A program made the position numbers and the translations under genes. The notes under the pieces are model-generated. The model saw only the letters and a list, made by a program, of their open reading frames with translations. It had not been told where the DNA came from and searched no databases. Of a stretch of 64,000 nt of DNA, positions 15,983-24,300 are shown piece by piece; position 1 is the first letter of the stretch; each line of letters starts with the position of its first letter. The DNA comes from Cellulomonas sp. Leaf334 (GTDB lineage Bacteria > Actinomycetota > Actinomycetes > Actinomycetales > Cellulomonadaceae): assembly GCF_001424195.1 (NCBI RefSeq), contig NZ_LMOO01000001.1, positions 1,966,812 to 2,030,811 on the forward strand, given 5' to 3'.

Positions 15983-17071
15983 TCACCCCCTCGAGAACGC
16001 CGAGGTGAAGAAGTCGGTGAACACCGGCGTCGGCTGCGCTGAGGTCCACGCGTCCGTCGTGAGCAGGATCGCGATGGTGTCCGTCACCGGGTCGGTCCAC
16101 CACGTCGACCCGAGGCCGCCGTCCCAGCCGTAGGTCCCGGCGTGCCGGCCGTCGGGCCGGTCGGCCGTGCAGACCCCGAGGCCCAGCCCCCACCCCTCGC
16201 CGCCGTCCGGGTCGTGCGGGACGCCCGCTGCCGTGACCAGCTGCGCGACCGCGGCGGTGGTCAGGACCGGTCCGCCGCCGTCGCGGAGCGTGCGCGCCAA
16301 CGCGTGGAGGTCCGCGACCGTCGACACCAGGCCAGACGCCGCGTCGGGGAACGCGGGCGTCGTCGCCCACTGCCCGTCGGCCTCGTCGTAGACCTCGGGT
16401 CCGAGCCAGGTAGGGCCGAGCCGCCCCCGCTGGTCGGGCGGGACCTGGAAGCCGGTGTCGGTCATGCCCAGCGGGTCCAGCAGCCGCTCGGCCAGGAGGT
16501 CCGGCAGGGGGCGACCGGCCGCGCGGGCGACGAGCACCCCGAGCACCTGCGCGCCGGTGTTGTAGAGCCACCGCGCACCCGGCTGGTGGGCGAGCGGCAC
16601 GCTCCCGACGATGCGCATCCACTCGTCGGGCGCCGGGGCGGCCTGCGGGGCGGGCGGTCCGACGGGCAGACCCCGCTCCGCGAGCGCGCCGAGCACCGCG
16701 CCGGGGAACGGCCCGGTGAAGTCCATGCCCAGGCCGAGCCGGAACCCGAGCACGTCCCGCACGGTGATCGCGCGGTCCGCGGGGACGGTGTGGTCGATCG
16801 GGCTGTCAGGGGTCCGCAGCACGCGCCGGTCGGCCAGCTCCGGCAGCAGCGCGTCGACCGGGTCGTCGAGGCGCAGGAGCCCGTCGTCGACCAGTCCCAT
16901 CGCCAGCGCCGCGACCACCGGCTTGGTCACCGACGAGATCCGGAAGACCGAGTCGGGCACGCTGATGCCGGCCGCGCCGGAGCGCACGTCCCCCGCGCGG
17001 TCCACGAGCCACGCGGCCCCGTGCACCTCGCCCGACACGACCCTGGCCTCGACCGCTTCCTTCACGTCCAT
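15983..17071 (-). CDS. Serine hydrolase (class C beta-lactamase/esterase fold)
   Basis: A 362-aa protein of the Beta-lactamase (PF00144) family, which includes esterases, D-aminopeptidases and class C beta-lactamases. The nucleophile and base are Ser47 and Lys50 in SVTK; a Tyr in WLYNTGAQVLG is the second catalytic tyrosine; GGLGSTWWTDP near 325 takes the place of the KTG box. No signal peptide is present, so it is cytosolic and more likely an esterase than a true beta-lactamase. It is convergent with the NIPSNAP-like gene. Confidence 0.85.
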   Translation of the reverse strand: MDVKEAVEARVVSGEVHGAAWLVDRAGDVRSGAAGISVPDSVFRISSVTKPVVAALAMGLVDDGLLRLDDPVDALLPELADRRVLRTPDSPIDHTVPADRAITVRDVLGFRLGLGMDFTGPFPGAVLGALAERGLPVGPPAPQAAPAPDEWMRIVGSVPLAHQPGARWLYNTGAQVLGVLVARAAGRPLPDLLAERLLDPLGMTDTGFQVPPDQRGRLGPTWLGPEVYDEADGQWATTPAFPDAASGLVSTVADLHALARTLRDGGGPVLTTAAVAQLVTAAGVPHDPDGGEGWGLGLGVCTADRPDGRHAGTYGWDGGLGSTWWTDPVTDTIAILLTTDAWTSAQPTPVFTDFFTSAFSRG

Positions 17072-17104
17072 GCGACCACCCTGCCGCGGGGGTCTGACAC
17101 TCGC

Positions 17105-17413
17105 TCAGTCGAAGAGGTCGTCCAGGAAGCTGCGCTTCTTCTTCTTCTTGTAGTAGTCGTCGCGGTCCCCGCCCCGGTACCGGTCGTCCTCGCGGTAGCG
17201 GTCGTCCGGGTAGCGAGCCGGTGCGGGTGCGGGTGCCGGGGCGGGGGCCGCCGGGCGCGTGCCGTAGTAGGAGGCCTCGGCGTCGGTGAGCTTCTCCAGC
17301 TCGCCGCGGTCGAGGAAGATCCCCCGGCAGCCGGTGCACTGGTCGATGGTCACGCCGTTGCGCTCGTACGCGCGCATGTCCGAGCCGCACTTGGGGCAGA
17401 CGAGCGGGTTCAT
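17105..17413 (-). CDS. TFIIB-type zinc-ribbon protein
   Basis: A 102-aa protein with an N-terminal zinc ribbon: CPKCGSDM at residues 6-13 and CTGCRGIFLDRGELEKL at 26-42, the zf-TFIIB pattern. An Ala/Pro-rich linker follows, then a basic and acidic tail with five Lys in a row and ending FLDDLFD. The family is widespread and of unknown function, probably nucleic-acid or protein binding. The ATG at 17413 is chosen because the zinc ribbon begins five residues later. Confidence 0.85.
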   Translation of the reverse strand: MNPLVCPKCGSDMRAYERNGVTIDQCTGCRGIFLDRGELEKLTDAEASYYGTRPAAPAPAPAPAPARYPDDRYREDDRYRGGDRDDYYKKKKKRSFLDDLFD

Positions 17414-17479
17414 GGGGTCTCCGTCCGGAAGGGGGGTGGCCGTCGAGGGGTGAACGACCGAACATGCCACAGGGTTTCC

Positions 17480-17518
17480 TCGGCCGAACGGCCGACGCCG
17501 GTGCGACTGCTCGGCCGA
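17480..17518. promoter_or_regulatory. TCGGCCGA repeats upstream of DUF2306 gene
   Basis: TCGGCCG-AA-CGGCCGA (17480-17495) is a 16-bp palindrome, and another TCGGCCGA lies at 17511-17518, in the spacer between the divergent zinc-ribbon and DUF2306 genes. Three octamer-like copies in 39 bp suggest an operator, but high GC makes such repeats more likely by chance. Confidence 0.3.
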
Positions 17519-17552
17519 TGTGCGCGACGTCGGCGGCGGCAAGGCTCACGGC

Positions 17553-18317
17553 ATGTCGAAGCGCAGGCGTGAGTGGCTCATCCCGGCTGGCCTGATCCTG
17601 CTCAGCCTCGTCCCGATGCTGGCGGGCACGGTCCGGCTGACCGAGCTCGCAGGCGACCCGGAGGTCACCCCGGACAACGCGCGGTTCGTCGCGATGCCGC
17701 TGCCCGTCGTGGTGCACATCGTGTCCGCGAGCGTGTTCTGCCTGCTCGGCGCGTTCCAGTTCCACCCGGGCCTGCGCCGTCGGCGCCCGCGATGGCACCG
17801 CCTGGCCGGTCGCGTCGTCGCACCCGCCGGGGTCGGCGCGGCCCTGTCGGGTCTGTGGATGGCGTCGTTCGCCGACCTGCCGGCCACCGACGGGCCGCTC
17901 CTGGAGGTGTTCCGGCTGCTGTTCGGGTCCGCGATGGTCGCGTTCCTGGTGCTCGGGGTGGTCGCGATCCGGCGCCGGGACGTCGTCACGCACAGCGCGT
18001 GGATGACCCGGGGCTACGCGATCGGCCAGGGCGCCGGGACCCAGGCGCTCATCCTCGGTCCGTTCCTGGCGGTCGGCATGACGAGCGTCACGGCCCGTGC
18101 CCTGCTCATGGCCCTGGCCTGGACCCTCAACCTCGCGTTCGCGGAGTGGGTCATCAGGCGGCGGCGCCTGACCGGGCGGCGGACCGCCCGGTCAGGACAC
18201 CTCGACGTCAGGAGCGCGGCACCGCACCCGGCAGCGGCGGAACCACCGGCGGGAGCGGCCGCGCCGGGGCGGCCCGTCGCGACTGCGGACCTTCCTCGCC
18301 GCCCAGCGGCTCGGTGA
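17553..18317 (+). CDS. DUF2306 membrane protein
   Basis: A 254-aa membrane protein matching DUF2306: VVHIVSASVFCLLGAFQF and the following RPRWHRLAGRVVAPAG loop carry conserved His residues that have led to a suggestion of cytochrome-b561-like heme binding. About six hydrophobic segments occupy residues 10-205. The last 45 residues are Pro/Ala/Arg-rich and lie antisense to the end of the convergent hydrolase gene, with a 110-bp overlap, so the tail may be non-functional read-through of an ancestral stop. Confidence 0.75.
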   Translation: MSKRRREWLIPAGLILLSLVPMLAGTVRLTELAGDPEVTPDNARFVAMPLPVVVHIVSASVFCLLGAFQFHPGLRRRRPRWHRLAGRVVAPAGVGAALSGLWMASFADLPATDGPLLEVFRLLFGSAMVAFLVLGVVAIRRRDVVTHSAWMTRGYAIGQGAGTQALILGPFLAVGMTSVTARALLMALAWTLNLAFAEWVIRRRRLTGRRTARSGHLDVRSAAPHPAAAEPPAGAAAPGRPVATADLPRRPAAR

Positions 18318-19977
18318 ACGGCTGCACGTCACCGGTGCACACGGTCCCGTCCGCGGGCGTCTCGCCCGTGATCAGGTAGGCGTCCACGGCGTCCGTCACG
18401 CACGCCGACGTGCCGTACGCCGTGTGACCCCACGAGTCGCTGGTCAGGAGGGTGCTCCTGGGCAGCAGCGCGGCTGCGGCGACGGCCCCGTCGTAGTTCG
18501 TGGCCGGGTCCCAGTAGTTGCCGACGACGAGCACCGGAGCGGCCGTCCTGCGGGTGAACGGGCCGGTGTACGCGTCCTCGTCGCGGATCGTCCAGGTCGA
18601 CGACGCGCACGGGGACGAGGCCCACGTCCAGAGCGGTCCGAAGCCCGGTGCGGCGGCATCGGCCGCGGCGGACGCCGGGACCCAGTCCTCGGCACGGGCG
18701 GGGTTGAGCCCGTCGGTGCACAGCACGCTCTGGAACGCCTCGGGCGCGTTGTCGTACGGCCAGCCGGCAGCGACGGGCGCCTTCGGGGTCGCCGGTCCGT
18801 GCAGCGCCTCGTACCGCGTGACGAAGGCCGCCCGGGCACCCGCGAGGTCGGCGTCGGTCGGGAAGATCAGGCTGTGGACGAAGGTCAGGTCCTGGTCCAC
18901 CCAGGCCGACCCGTCCGGCTGGTAGAGGTCGCCCAGGAGCAGTCCGACCAGGTCCGGGTAGGTGAGCACGAACTCGCCGAACTCGTCCGAGATGACGAGC
19001 GGGTTCGCCTTCAGGGAGGCGACGATGTCCGCGTAGACCGTGGCCGGGTCGCCGAGACCGGCGAGGAGGCAGAACTCCGGCCCCGCCGCGGCGCACCGGG
19101 CGAGGACCTCGTCCAGCGCCTTCGACGCGCCCTCGCCGGACTTCAGCCGCTGGGTCTGCGGGATGCTCGCGTTCTCGGGCGTGCCGGCCCACGCGAGCGG
19201 GTCGAGCACGCCGTCGATGACGACCGCACGCACGCGGTCCGGGAACAGGTTGGCGTAGACGTTGCCCAGGTAGGTGCCGTACGAGAAGCCCAGGTACGTC
19301 AGCTTCTTGTCCCCGACCATCCGGCGCAGGACGTCCATGTCGCGCGCGACCTCGGCCGTCGACATCGAGCCGGCGAGCGGGGCACCGGCGCTGGAGCAGG
19401 CCGACCCGAACGCCTTCGCCGACGCGACGTACGCACCGGTCTCCGCGTCACCCACCGGGAACGCGACGTTGAGACCGGTCAGGGCGTCCGCCTGCTCGCC
19501 CAGGTGGCGGAAGCACTTCACGTTGCTGCTGAAGTTCGTGCCGCGGGGGTCGACGCCGACGACGTCGAACCGCTCGAGCAGCGCGGGGGACAGGAAGTAC
19601 GCCGCGGACGCGGCGATCTGCACCCCGGACCCGCCCGGTCCGCCCGGGTTGATGAACAGCGTGCCGATCTTGCGCGACGGGTCGGCGACCGACAGCCGCA
19701 GCAGCGCGACGTCCGTGGTGGCCTTGCGGGGCTGGTCGTAGTCGAGCGGCAGCTGGACGGTCCCGCACTCGGTGCGTTCGCCGAAGACGCTGCTGCAGTC
19801 GAACCACTGCGGGTCGGGAACCGCGACGCGGTCGACACGGGCGGCCTCGGCCCGGCTCGTGCGGTCGGTGCGGTCGGACGGGCTGGCGCTCGCGGAGGCC
19901 GACCCGAGCGTGACGGTCAGGGCAAGAGCCCCGAGAAGTGCGCCCCACCTGCGGGCATGGCGACGTGCAGCAGTCAT
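18208..19977 (-). CDS. Secreted tripeptidyl-aminopeptidase-like alpha/beta hydrolase
   Basis: A 589-aa protein of the S33/TAP family (Streptomyces tripeptidyl aminopeptidase type). A signal peptide covers about 1-31. The oxyanion segment is NPGGPGGSG at 110-118, the nucleophile is Ser232 in GFSYGTYLG, Asp lies in VVGNYWDPATN and His in SDSWGHTAYG of the C-terminal TAP-like domain. It should release short peptides from protein N-termini outside the cell. The last 110 bp overlap the convergent DUF2306 gene and encode a Pro-rich tail of no known role. Confidence 0.88.
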   Translation of the reverse strand: MTAARRHARRWGALLGALALTVTLGSASASASPSDRTDRTSRAEAARVDRVAVPDPQWFDCSSVFGERTECGTVQLPLDYDQPRKATTDVALLRLSVADPSRKIGTLFINPGGPGGSGVQIAASAAYFLSPALLERFDVVGVDPRGTNFSSNVKCFRHLGEQADALTGLNVAFPVGDAETGAYVASAKAFGSACSSAGAPLAGSMSTAEVARDMDVLRRMVGDKKLTYLGFSYGTYLGNVYANLFPDRVRAVVIDGVLDPLAWAGTPENASIPQTQRLKSGEGASKALDEVLARCAAAGPEFCLLAGLGDPATVYADIVASLKANPLVISDEFGEFVLTYPDLVGLLLGDLYQPDGSAWVDQDLTFVHSLIFPTDADLAGARAAFVTRYEALHGPATPKAPVAAGWPYDNAPEAFQSVLCTDGLNPARAEDWVPASAAADAAAPGFGPLWTWASSPCASSTWTIRDEDAYTGPFTRRTAAPVLVVGNYWDPATNYDGAVAAAALLPRSTLLTSDSWGHTAYGTSACVTDAVDAYLITGETPADGTVCTGDVQPFTEPLGGEEGPQSRRAAPARPLPPVVPPLPGAVPRS

Positions 19978-20067
19978 GCGTTCCCCCTGCGTGTGCGTCC
20001 GCCGTCCGTTCGCCCCCTGCGCCCGGTCCGGCCTGGACGCGCTTCACCCTGCCGAACCGGACGCCCC

Positions 20068-20124
20068 CGCGCCTAGGCGCGAATGTGAAGACTCCGCGAA
20101 GATGTCCCCCGCTCGCGTTATCGT
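20068..20124 (+). promoter_or_regulatory. Palindrome and -10 box before the M48/helicase operon
   Basis: CGCGCCTAGGCGCG (20068-20081) is a perfect 14-bp palindrome, and TATCGT at 20119-20124 is a likely -10, 9 bp before the ATG at 20134, the same TATCGT arrangement as at 8684. The palindrome lies 38 bp upstream of the -10, where an activator or repressor could bind. No regulator gene adjoins. Confidence 0.45.
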
Positions 20125-20133
20125 CGCCGGGCC

Positions 20134-21303
20134 ATGACGACGAAGGGAACGCTGGTGACGGGGTTCGGACCGCTCGCGTACCACCGCGACGTCGCGACGA
20201 TCCTGGAACGGGAGAACCCCGTGGCGTTCCGGTCCCTGCGGCCCACCACCCCGACGGCGGAGCTCGAGCAGGTGCTGCTGCGGCAGACGTACCGCGTGGA
20301 CCCGGTCGGGCACGCCGAGGTGCACGCGGCCGTCCAGCGGGCCGCGGACGCGCTCGGGGTCGTGCTCCCGATCGAGATCTACGTCGACGAGCGTGGGCAG
20401 GGCGGCGCCGCCGAGCTCGTGTTCGTGCCGGACCGGGCGGTCCTGATCCTCTCCGGCAGCCTGCTGAACCTGCTCGACCCCGAGGAGCTGTGCGCGGTCG
20501 CGGGTCACGAGCTGGCGCACCACGTCCTGTGGACCGCGGACGAGGGTCGGTACCTGGCGGCGTCGCGGTTGCTCGACGCGGCCGAGTCCGACGCCCGCAC
20601 CCCGTCGGAGTACCTGGAGACTGCCCGCCGGTTCCGGCTGGCCACCGAGCTGGTCGCCGACCGCGGCGGGATGCTGGCGAGCGGCTCGCTGACGACGACC
20701 GTGAGCGGGCTGGTCAAGGTGGTCACCGGCCTGACGAAGGTCGACTCGGCGGCGTACCTGCGGCAGGCCGCCGAGGTGGACTACAGCGTGCCGAGCGCCG
20801 GCAGCACCCACCCGGAGACCGTCCTGCGGGCGTGGGCGCTGCAGGAGTGGGCGGAGCGCGGTCCTGGTGCCGACGCGATGGTCGAGGCGTCGCTGGGTCC
20901 GCAGCTCGACCTCGCGGTGCTCGACGTGCTGGGGCAGGACCGGCTCGTCGAGATCACGCGGTCGCTCGTGTGGATGCTCGTGGCGGACGACGCCGTCCGC
21001 AGCGAGGAGGCCCTGGACCTGGCGCGGCGGTTCGGGGTCGTCGTCGGCGGCACCCCGGTCATCACGGACATGCCCACGACGCTCGCCACCGAGACGCGCA
21101 CCTACCTGGCGGCCGTGCTGCTCGACTTCGCGACGGCCGACGACGAGGGCGGTGCCGACGACCTGGGCGCGGTGCTCGCGCTGGCCCGCCGGGTGGGGCT
21201 GGGCGACGAGCTGCTGCGGATGTTCGGCGCCGAGCTGGACCTGGGCGACCGGGCGATGTCCAGGGTGCTCGCGTCGGCCGACTCCCCGCGGGTGGTGCGC
21301 TGA
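20134..21303 (+). CDS. Soluble M48-like metallopeptidase with TerB-like C-terminal part
   Basis: A 389-aa protein. The zinc site is HELAH (His125, Glu126, His129) in CAVAGHELAHHVLW, with ELVADRGG (Glu172) giving the third ligand, the M48/HtpX pattern, but with no membrane segments. The C-terminal 140 residues (SLVWMLVADDAVRSEEALDLARRFGV ... LLDFATADD) look like a TerB-type all-helical domain; this is inference. The stop shares one base with the start of the giant helicase gene (TGATG), so the two are coupled. A peptidase tied to a nucleic-acid helicase suggests a conflict or signalling system in which the peptidase is an effector. Confidence 0.8.
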   Translation: MTTKGTLVTGFGPLAYHRDVATILERENPVAFRSLRPTTPTAELEQVLLRQTYRVDPVGHAEVHAAVQRAADALGVVLPIEIYVDERGQGGAAELVFVPDRAVLILSGSLLNLLDPEELCAVAGHELAHHVLWTADEGRYLAASRLLDAAESDARTPSEYLETARRFRLATELVADRGGMLASGSLTTTVSGLVKVVTGLTKVDSAAYLRQAAEVDYSVPSAGSTHPETVLRAWALQEWAERGPGADAMVEASLGPQLDLAVLDVLGQDRLVEITRSLVWMLVADDAVRSEEALDLARRFGVVVGGTPVITDMPTTLATETRTYLAAVLLDFATADDEGGADDLGAVLALARRVGLGDELLRMFGAELDLGDRAMSRVLASADSPRVVR

Positions 21304-24300
21304 TGCGCCGGCTGGTCGAGCGTGCGGTGGACCGTGGCGGGCTGCCCGCCGACGACGTCCTCGGTCTGCTGCTGCCCCTGTTCCGCACGGTGCAGGCGCT
21401 GCACGAGACGGGCAGGGTCGCGCCGCTGCGGGGCCTCGCGGCGCTGGCCGACGACGGCGACGACCCGGTGACCGTCGACGAGACGCTCGCCGGGCCGCCG
21501 GTGCGGAACAGGTCGGCGATCGCTGCCGCGGAGCTCAGCGGGGCCGTCGAGGTCGACCACGAGGAGGGTTCCGTCCGGATCGTCGCCGGTTGGCAGCGCT
21601 GGGAGCATCTCGTCGGCCACCACGACGAGCTCACCGACATCGCCAGCCTGGGCGAGCTGTTCGTCGCGCTCGTGTGCGGGCTGGACCTGGCCGAGGAGAG
21701 TGACGCGGCGCTGCTGCAGGAGCGCCGGAACAACCTGTTCGCCCTGGACCCCGGGCTGCACCCGGTCCTCGCGACGGTCGCCAGCGCGATGATCGCGCCC
21801 GACCGCCGGCGCCGCGCGCAGGACCTCGCCGACGTCGTCGCGCGGCTGGAGTCGTACCGAGACCAGCCAGAGGACTTCGACCTCGACCGGGTGCTGAGCG
21901 CGCAGCCCGACTCCCGCGCGGCCGTCCTGGAGCACCTCCGGGACCGGCTCTTCGACGCCTCCCGTCGCAACCCGCTCCTGCACTTCCGGCCCACCGGCCG
22001 GACCATCAACCTCACCGAGGCGTCCGTCCCGCTCGTGCTGGACGTCCGGCACATCCGCGCGTCACAGCTGTTCACCTGGGGCGGTCCGGCGTCCTCCCGG
22101 CTGCTCGACGGGAAGGTCCTCGACGTCGGGTCCCTGGTCCGCTGGGACGACGCCCCCTACGCCGCGGCGGCGCTCGACGCGCTGATCTCGTCGGCCCGCC
22201 GCGACCGTGCCGAGTACGGACGGGACCAGCTGCGGCTGGTCGTGGCGTTCCTGCGCTGGCACGACGTGAAGAACGACCCGACGACACCGATCGAGTCGCC
22301 CCTCGTGCTGGCGCCGGTGACGGTGACCAAGCAACGCGGCGTGCGCGACGCGTACCGCCTGGAGCTGACCAGCACGGTCGCCGAGGTCAACCCGGTGCTG
22401 CGGCACCAGCTGGACGAGCTGTTCGGGCTGCGGCTGCCGGAGACGATCGACCTCGCCGCGGACGGGGCCGTCGAGGAGCTGCGGGCGACCATCGAGAAGC
22501 AGGCGCGCGCGACGCAGCCGGCCGTCGTGGTCTCCCTCGTCGACAAGCCCCGCATCGAGCTGGTCCGGCACCGCGCGCAGGTGGCGCTCCAGGCGTACCG
22601 GCGACGTCGGCCGTCCAGCCGCCCGACGATCGGCCGCCGCCAGTACGCCTACTCCTACCGGCGTCCGGGCTGGGCACCGCTGGGCGTGCAGATCTACGCC
22701 GACCGGATCCAGCGGCGACCCATCCCGCTGTCGGTCGAGCTGGGTGACCGGCCCGCGCCGCAGCACGTGGTCGAGACGTTCTCGGTGCAGTCGACGGCCG
22801 ACGCGAACCCGTACACGTGGGACGTCGACCTGACGATGGTCACGCTGGCCAACTTCAACTACCGCACGCTCAGCCTGGTCCGCGACTACGACTCCCTCCT
22901 GACCGATCCGCTGGAGAACGCCGCATTCGACGAGCTGTTCTCGAGCGCCCCGCGGGACGTCGCCGAGCACGGCGCGACCGTCCCCGTGGCCGACCGCTAC
23001 CTGGTGGTCCCGGCGGACGCGTCGCAGGTCGGCGCCGTGGCGCTGGCCCGCTCCGGGGACAACTTCGTCATCCAGGGGCCGCCCGGCACCGGCAAGTCGC
23101 AGACGATCACCAACCTGGTCGCCGACTTCGTCGCGCACGGCAAGCGCGTCCTGTTCGTCTGCCAGAAGCGGGCCGCCCTCGACGTCGTGCACGCCCGGCT
23201 GCGTGCGCAGGGGCTGGGCGAGATCTGCACGCTGGTGCACGACAGCCAGCAGGACAAGAAGGAGTTCGTGCACGGCCTGCGGGACACGTACGAGCGGTGG
23301 CTCGCCGACGACGAGCCGCTGGAGGCCGTCGAGGCGCGACGGGCGGCGCTGATCGAGGCGACGACCGCCGCGCTCACCGAGGTCGGTGCGTACGAGCGGG
23401 CGCTCGCGGGTGTGCAGGACGTGCTCGACCGGCTGATCTCGTTGCGGGGGTTCCGCTGGGGCGACGACCTGACCCCCGCCGAGCAGGCGCTCCTGCCCGA
23501 GCCCGCCGACTGGGTGCCTGCCCGCCCGCTGGTCGACTCGCTGGTCTCGGCCCTGGCACGCGCGGGCGCGGCGCCGGTGCTCGCCCGCACCCCGGTCCGC
23601 CTGGTCGACCCCGCGATCCTCGACGAGTCGCGCGCCGACGCGGTGGTGGCGCAGCGCGCCCACGAGGCGGTGCACGCGATCGAGGCGGTGCTCGCGCTGC
23701 TCGTCGCGTCGTGGGACGCCGACGGGCTCACGGTGGACGACGCGGACGCGATCGGGCAGATGCACGCGGTGCTCGCCCCGCTGGTCCAGCGCGACCTCGG
23801 GTCGGCCGTCACGCCGCGCACGCCGGCCGCCCGGCGGCTGCAGGAGGCGACGGTCGCCTGGCGCGAGGTCGAGGCCGCCGCGGACGCGGCCGACCGGGCG
23901 GCGGTGGGCTGGCGCGAGCCGTTGTCGGCACCCGACGCGGCGGCGGCCCTGGACATCGCCCGCCGACGCGAGACGTCGGCCTGGAAGTTCCTCGACGGCG
24001 GCTGGCGACGCGTGAAGCGGCTGGTCGCGGCGGGGTTCGACGCGGGTGACCGGCAGGTCCGGCCGACCGTGACGCAGTCGCTGGAGCTGCTCGTCGCGCG
24101 CTACGACACCGCGGCCCGCGCCGACGCGCTCTCGCAGGAGCTCGCCCGCGAGTGGGGGCACGGCGACCTCGCGGTGCTCAGTGACCGGATCACCGCGATC
24201 CGGAAGTACACCGGCGCGCTCGCCGTGTGGCGCACGCGTCTGGCCGACACCGAGCCCGACGACGTGCTCGACCGGCTCCCGGACCAGGTCGACGCGGTGC

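Noticed and set aside
15983..17071. A beta-lactamase resistance gene
   Set aside because: The SVTK motif fits the broad serine hydrolase family, there is no signal peptide, and the KTG box is missing, so antibiotic resistance is not supported.
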